Positions 60,197 through 64,000 of a DNA stretch of 64,000 bases are shown piece after piece. The position numbers and the translations under genes are program-made. Each line of letters opens with the position of its first letter. Position 1 is the stretch's first letter. Under the pieces are notes generated by a model. That model did not search any database. It saw only the letters and a program-made list of their open reading frames with translations, and was not told where the DNA came from. This DNA is from Unio delphinus (Eukaryota > Mollusca > Bivalvia > Unionida > Unionidae): positions 6,352,001-6,416,000 of the forward strand of contig JAQISU010000036.1 of the NCBI GenBank assembly GCA_029339505.1, read 5' to 3'.

Positions 60197-61606
60197 ATGT
60201 TCAAACAGTCACCTGATCCAGCGTTTGATATAGATGCCCCAGTTCGCAAGGATGATTCTGTACGCGATTATCAATATTACGCCTATCATGCCATAGACTC
60301 AAATAGTCGAGCAAGAATTGAACTTCAAGTCCATGATACCAGTAAATACTTTTTGCCCTGTGAAGCGTTTATTGAAGTAGAAGGAGAAATTGTAACAGCT
60401 GCTGATACTCCTGCTGTACCAGCACCGTATCCAGCTGGCACTCAAGTCGGGTTTGTCAATAATGGTATCATGGCGTTATTTGAGAGGGCAAAATATCTCA
60501 TTGATGGAAAAGAAATTGAGGCGATAGATCGCGATGTTGATGTGGCTACAACAATAATCGGGTTAGCGAGATATTCCGATGATTATACAAGATCAGCAGG
60601 ACCCTCTATGATGTTTGCAAAAGATGTTACAAATAACGCTGGAGGAAATCAATTTGTTGTAAGACGACCAAAAAAACGTGATAATAGTGATGCTGATGTC
60701 GAGAATATGATTATAAACAACGATGCTAATTTCAATCTAGGAGCTGCAACACGAAACTCAATGTTGCAAGGAGCGCATAAATCATTTTCATGCGCGATTC
60801 CACTGCATCACATATTTGGATTCTGTAGAAACGTCAGAAAAGTTATCTACGGGGCGAAGCATACAGTATCGCTTGTACGAAAGAGTGATGATAATGACGC
60901 AATCTGGAGGATTCCAGCAGATGCTGCAAATCCCAATGCTGATGCCGGTAAAGTCAATTTAACAAAAATATCATTGTGGATGCCAGTGTTGACTCCAGCA
61001 ATCACCGCAGAAGGACGATTACTATCATTTATGGACCAAGGAGGAAAGTCGTTGTTGAGTTGGCTAACCGTGAGTACAGATGTTAAACAATCAAATATCA
61101 ACGGGTTATTCACTTGGAACCTAGCATCAAAACAAGGCGTTTCTGCGCCACGTCATATATTTATTGCGTTACAAGATAACGCACGAGTTGGCGATCAACT
61201 CTCCAGCCATATGATATTTAATCAATTAGGTGTGAAAGACGTCTCACTGAGAATAAACGGCCAGCAGGAACCATCCGAGGATATACAACTTAATTACACC
61301 GAAAATCATATTGCACGAGTTTATCATCGTCTGTTGTCATTTATGGCACGCGATCAAAATGTGGATACTGGTTTGCAAATATCACAATATGATTTTAAAA
61401 ATCTGTATCCAATCTATTACTTCTCACTGGAACATCTCGATTTGATGAGACAATCTGTTGTTGATATACATTTTAGAGCTAATGTGAGCCGTGGTGTTAT
61501 TGCTAATTATAGAGCGGTTGCTGTCATTCTCAGCGACAAATCAATGCTACTTGAAGGTGTTGGTGGAAGAATGAGAGTGGTAGATGCACCAGTGGAAAAC
61601 ATGTAA
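60197..61606 (+). CDS. Probable major capsid protein (double jelly roll)
   Basis: Intact, 469 residues, beta-rich, no membrane segment. It has the NNGIMALFERAKYLIDGKEI segment characteristic of the first jelly roll in Polinton/adintovirus capsid proteins, then alternating strands (SCAIPLHHIFGFC, KISLWMPVLTP, IYYFSLEHLD, VVDIHFRANV). Length and position, just before the hydrophobic minor protein and protease, fit the group's hexon-like capsid protein. Structure prediction would settle the fold. No stop or frame change was found. Confidence 0.8.
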   Translation: MFKQSPDPAFDIDAPVRKDDSVRDYQYYAYHAIDSNSRARIELQVHDTSKYFLPCEAFIEVEGEIVTAADTPAVPAPYPAGTQVGFVNNGIMALFERAKYLIDGKEIEAIDRDVDVATTIIGLARYSDDYTRSAGPSMMFAKDVTNNAGGNQFVVRRPKKRDNSDADVENMIINNDANFNLGAATRNSMLQGAHKSFSCAIPLHHIFGFCRNVRKVIYGAKHTVSLVRKSDDNDAIWRIPADAANPNADAGKVNLTKISLWMPVLTPAITAEGRLLSFMDQGGKSLLSWLTVSTDVKQSNINGLFTWNLASKQGVSAPRHIFIALQDNARVGDQLSSHMIFNQLGVKDVSLRINGQQEPSEDIQLNYTENHIARVYHRLLSFMARDQNVDTGLQISQYDFKNLYPIYYFSLEHLDLMRQSVVDIHFRANVSRGVIANYRAVAVILSDKSMLLEGVGGRMRVVDAPVENM

Positions 61607-61646
61607 TTGAAATTGTAAACGATTTAGAATCAATCAATTATGTATA

Positions 61647-62156
61647 ATGTCATATAGTGTTATTAGTGTTGCTTTAACTCCCGGTCAATTAAAAAAATTG
61701 CAATCGGAATCAGCTAAAAAATGTGGAACCACAATCACCTTGAAACCCAACCAAATGACTGGTGGTGCAAATAAACTATCGCTGACAACTCGTCAGGTGA
61801 AACATTTCAATGATGCACTTGCAGCCAAAAAAGGTGTTCAGATTACTCTCTCTGCGGCTGCTATCAAAAATATGATTAAAACAGGCGGTATATTTCCGTT
61901 GTTAGCTGCGATTCCAGCATTGATTGCAGCAGCAGCCCCAGCGGTGGCTAAAGCGGCTGCGTTAGGAGCCGTTGGTACTGCAGCAGGAATGGCACTAAAG
62001 AAAGCAACTGGGAAAGGATATAAAAAAAAGGGAAAGGGTCTAAGACTACCAGGAACCCCGTATTCGTGGTACAGCGGAAAGGGTCTAAGACTACCAGGAA
62101 CCCCGTATTCGTGGTACAGCGGAAAGGGTCTAAGACTACCAGGAACGATTTATTAA
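61647..62156 (+). CDS. Hydrophobic minor capsid protein with a C-terminal LPGTPY repeat
   Basis: 169 residues. The N-terminal half has two similar beta motifs (TITLKPNQMTGG, VQITLSAAAIKNM). Residues 95-120 are a long alanine-rich hydrophobic helix (PLLAAIPALIAAAAPAVAKA), then GYKKKGKGL and three copies of a 15-residue RLPGTPYSWYSGKGL unit (45-bp DNA repeat, about 62033-62150). Proteins of this kind follow the capsid gene in adintovirus-like elements and are compared with adenovirus pX/pVI. The tail resembles the segment in front of the phospholipase at 51.8 kb. Confidence 0.65.
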   Translation: MSYSVISVALTPGQLKKLQSESAKKCGTTITLKPNQMTGGANKLSLTTRQVKHFNDALAAKKGVQITLSAAAIKNMIKTGGIFPLLAAIPALIAAAAPAVAKAAALGAVGTAAGMALKKATGKGYKKKGKGLRLPGTPYSWYSGKGLRLPGTPYSWYSGKGLRLPGTIY

Positions 62157-62176
62157 TTGAGGAATCGAAGATTCCC

Positions 62177-62605
62177 ATGTCCAATTTTGATTTACTCGAT
62201 GCTGCTAAAAAACTAGCGATTAAAAACTTCAGAGGTGTCTTTATGAAAGATCAATTACCACATCAACCAAACAGCGTTGAAACCGGAATCATTAATTTAG
62301 ATAACAGCACCGGACCTGGAACTCACTGGGTTGCATACGCTATTGACCCACGTGGGATTGTTCATTTCGATTCATATGGATTAGCCCCACCAAAAGAGTT
62401 TATGTGTTATATAAAAACCCTTCCAATGAAGACTTGGTATTCTACGCTACCAACACAACAAATGAATGACCCACCAATATGTGGCAGCGAAGTATTAAAT
62501 GTCCTTGACGCTATTTCTAACTCCTTGAGTAACCCAAGCGGAAAACCACCACATGTTGTCGTGAATGAATACACTAGTAATCGCTGGAAATCGAAACGAT
62601 TTTAG
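62177..62605 (+). CDS. Adenain-like maturation protease
   Basis: The start at 62177 (MSNFDLLDAAKKL) gives 142 residues; an in-frame upstream extension only reads through the tail repeats of the preceding gene. Catalytic signature: H in GTHWVAYAI, D in VHFDSYGLAPP, Q in TQQMNDPP and C in PPICGSEVL. This is the C5-type cysteine protease that cleaves capsid precursors in adenoviruses, virophages and Polintons. At 142 residues it is shorter than adenain (about 200), a length seen in adintovirus-type members. Confidence 0.85.
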   Translation: MSNFDLLDAAKKLAIKNFRGVFMKDQLPHQPNSVETGIINLDNSTGPGTHWVAYAIDPRGIVHFDSYGLAPPKEFMCYIKTLPMKTWYSTLPTQQMNDPPICGSEVLNVLDAISNSLSNPSGKPPHVVVNEYTSNRWKSKRF

Positions 62606-62629
62606 AGAGAGAAAGAGTTTTACAATAAC

Positions 62630-63763
62630 ATGATTGATATTTGGGGGAGATCTTTGAAACCCAAACCCGATGGCACTGCACCACCTGATTCTGTCAAGGA
62701 TGTAAAAAAACTAATCAAAGATGAAATCGCTTAGACGTTAAATTTAACAAGTGTTGACCCGAACGAAATAGTTGTATTTCAGGACAAACAGGGTAAATTG
62801 AAATCCAGTGATGTGTCATTGAATGATATTTTAGTTAAACAACAAAACGCAATCGAAAATACTATCGCGCTATTTTCCGATCAGGGTAAATTGAAATCCA
62901 GTGATGTGTCATTGAATGATATTTTAGTTAAACAACAAAACGCAATCGAAAATACTATCGGGCTATTTTCCGATCAGGGTAAATTGAAAACCAGTAATAT
63001 TTCTCTGGATGATATTTTGGTTAAACAACGAAACGCAATCGAAAATACTATCGCGCTATTTTCCGATCAGGGTAAATTGAAAACTAGTGATGTGTCGTTG
63101 GATGATATTTTAGTTAAACAACGAAACGCAATCGAGAATACTATCGCGCTATTTTCCGATCAGGGTAAACTCAAACCGGGTGTACTCGTTTCGACGATTA
63201 CAGATCGATTAAAAACTCTCAACGATGAGTTAAACAATTCTGTGTTTGTACTAACAACACTTGAATCTAGAATTGAAGAAAACGGAAAACAGTTTATATC
63301 ATTTCGTAGAAATATCATTGATAAATTTATTGGAACCCCGTTAGATAAAATTGAAAAAAAAATCCCTGATATTAAAAAATCCATCGATGAGACGAAAAAC
63401 TTCATCGAAGCCATCAAAGGTGATTTTTCGAGGATGATAACAATCATTGAAAAAACAAAAATTCCTCATGAGAAAACCAACAACGTGGTATACACAATCC
63501 AACACGGATCATTTGCGTGGACACCTTCAAACAACAAATTAGATATCACTGCAACTGTTAAGGGTATTTATCGATTAACACTAGTAACACCATTAACTCA
63601 ATTTAATATATCATCGTCGAGTTCATCCGGGGTTAATAATACGATTTCAACGATCATCGACAAGGATACAACTGAAAAGTTCACTATAACAGCTACTGAT
63701 AAAAATTTGATTGGGGTTTCAGCAACCTGGTATGTGGAATTCGTAGCGGATTTAAGTAAATAA
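62630..63763 (+). pseudogene. Fibre-like protein with four 31-residue repeats, interrupted by TAG
   Basis: From the ATG at 62630 the frame reads MIDIWGRSLKPKPDGTAP for 34 codons, meets a TAG at 62732-62734, and goes on in the same frame to 63763. Four 93-bp repeats (each with FSDQGKLKSSDVSLNDILVK and QQNAIENTIAL) form a shaft-like region. A long helix (KIEKKIPDIKKSIDETKN) and a beta-rich end (VVYTIQHGSFAWTPSNNKLD ... ATWYVEFVADL) follow. This N-tail, repeat shaft, globular head plan resembles attachment fibres (inference). The stop probably arose from CAG or a similar codon. Confidence 0.7.
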
Positions 63764-63778
63764 ATTGAAAGGATTTCA

Positions 63779-63812
63779 CAATTGAAAACGCTAGCTTTTT
63801 TAAAATAAAAAA
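63779..63812 (+). promoter_or_regulatory. Leader with partial shared module
   Basis: CAATTGAAAACGCTAGC followed by an AT-rich run and the ATG, 34 nt after the motif, similar to the leaders at 58580 and 59689. Confidence 0.4.
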
Positions 63813-64000
63813 ATGATTTCATCAACGCAATGTCGCTATGATCAGGTCAGAGAATTTCAGAATAGACTCAAAACCCTCACTGAGGAGTATCAAATAAAAA
63901 TAAAAAAATACCGACGAAGAATCACCGCAATTGATGTTATTATATACTCGGTGTCAAGCGTTCTCACTGGCGCCGGAATAATACTTGCATCGGTTACAAT
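63813..64000 (+). CDS. Partial small coiled-coil/membrane protein
   Basis: 62 complete codons before the window edge, no stop. Basic helical start (QCRYDQVREFQNRLKTL, IKIKKYRRRITAID) then a hydrophobic stretch (VIIYSVSSVLTGAGIILASV) typical of a membrane span. Unknown. Confidence 0.5.
   Translation, partial: MISSTQCRYDQVREFQNRLKTLTEEYQIKIKKYRRRITAIDVIIYSVSSVLTGAGIILASVT

Larger units (their letters stand above)
50665..64000. mobile_element. Endogenous Maverick/Polinton- or adintovirus-like element (left 13.3 kb, right end outside)
   Basis: Core genes of the group are all here: an A32/FtsK-type packaging ATPase, an rve-type integrase, a family-B DNA polymerase, an adenain-like protease and a probable double-jelly-roll capsid protein. 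Known Polintons and adintoviruses combine exactly these. Genes are tightly packed, with overlaps of stops and starts, and there are no introns, unlike the surrounding host DNA. At least three in-frame stops and several frame changes show an ageing germline copy. The penton gene and the right terminal repeat are not in the window. Confidence 0.9.

Overview
This window is an AT-rich piece of an animal nuclear genome, most likely a marine protostome and possibly a mollusc (inferred from repeat style and gene content, not proven). Two host genes anchor it. On the minus strand, four exons of ribosomal protein RPL23 (uL14) lie at 396-509, 3826-3954, 6682-6765 and 11057-11069; the last exon is off the left edge. 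On the plus strand, 25057-25122 is the first coding exon of a LIM-domain gene of the Lasp (LIM and SH3) type, ending at a consensus splice donor. No further Lasp exon was recognised, so 25.1 kb to at least 50.6 kb is probably its first intron.

The host part (1-50.6 kb) is filled with repeats. A 2.6-kb terminal-inverted-repeat element with a THAP-domain exon sits in RPL23 intron 1. A decayed non-LTR retrotransposon lies at 15.4-17.2 kb. There are seven copies of a tRNA-headed SINE (SINE-1) and three loci of a second one (SINE-2), several MITEs (a hAT-like one with a perfect 8-bp target duplication, a pogo/Tigger-like one, and nested insertions into SINEs), minisatellites at 30.0, 36.1-37.2, 42.0 and 47.7 kb, and many microsatellites.

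From about 50.66 kb to the right edge is an endogenous Maverick/Polinton- or adintovirus-like dsDNA element, cut by the window end. In order it has: a near-palindromic left end; an A32/FtsK-type packaging ATPase (-); a zinc-ribbon ORF that runs into a parvovirus-type phospholipase A2 in the -1 frame (+); a retroviral-type integrase (+); a protein-B-type DNA polymerase continuous with an SF1 helicase and an HNH domain (-); a basic four-repeat protein (-); a zinc-finger protein, an HNH endonuclease and an unknown protein (+); then, after a perfect hairpin, a virion block: a two-part unknown protein, a small pVI/pX-like protein, a probable double-jelly-roll major capsid protein, a hydrophobic minor capsid protein, an adenain-like protease, a repeat-bearing fibre-like protein and a partial membrane protein.

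The copy is decaying. It has three in-frame stop codons (two in the polymerase, one in the fibre-like gene) and several frame changes, mostly in A-runs. A second, older and inverted relic of the same family lies at 17.44-19.40 kb. It keeps homologues of the HNH, zinc-finger and polymerase N-terminal regions in the same divergent arrangement, which shows that this gene module is a stable part of the family.

The most noteworthy points are the polymerase-helicase-HNH continuity, the divergent module shared by two copies, a 33-nt leader repeated with one mismatch upstream of two virion genes, a 16-bp perfect hairpin between the early and late blocks, and a canonical A AAA AAC slippery site exactly where the zinc-ribbon ORF meets the phospholipase frame.
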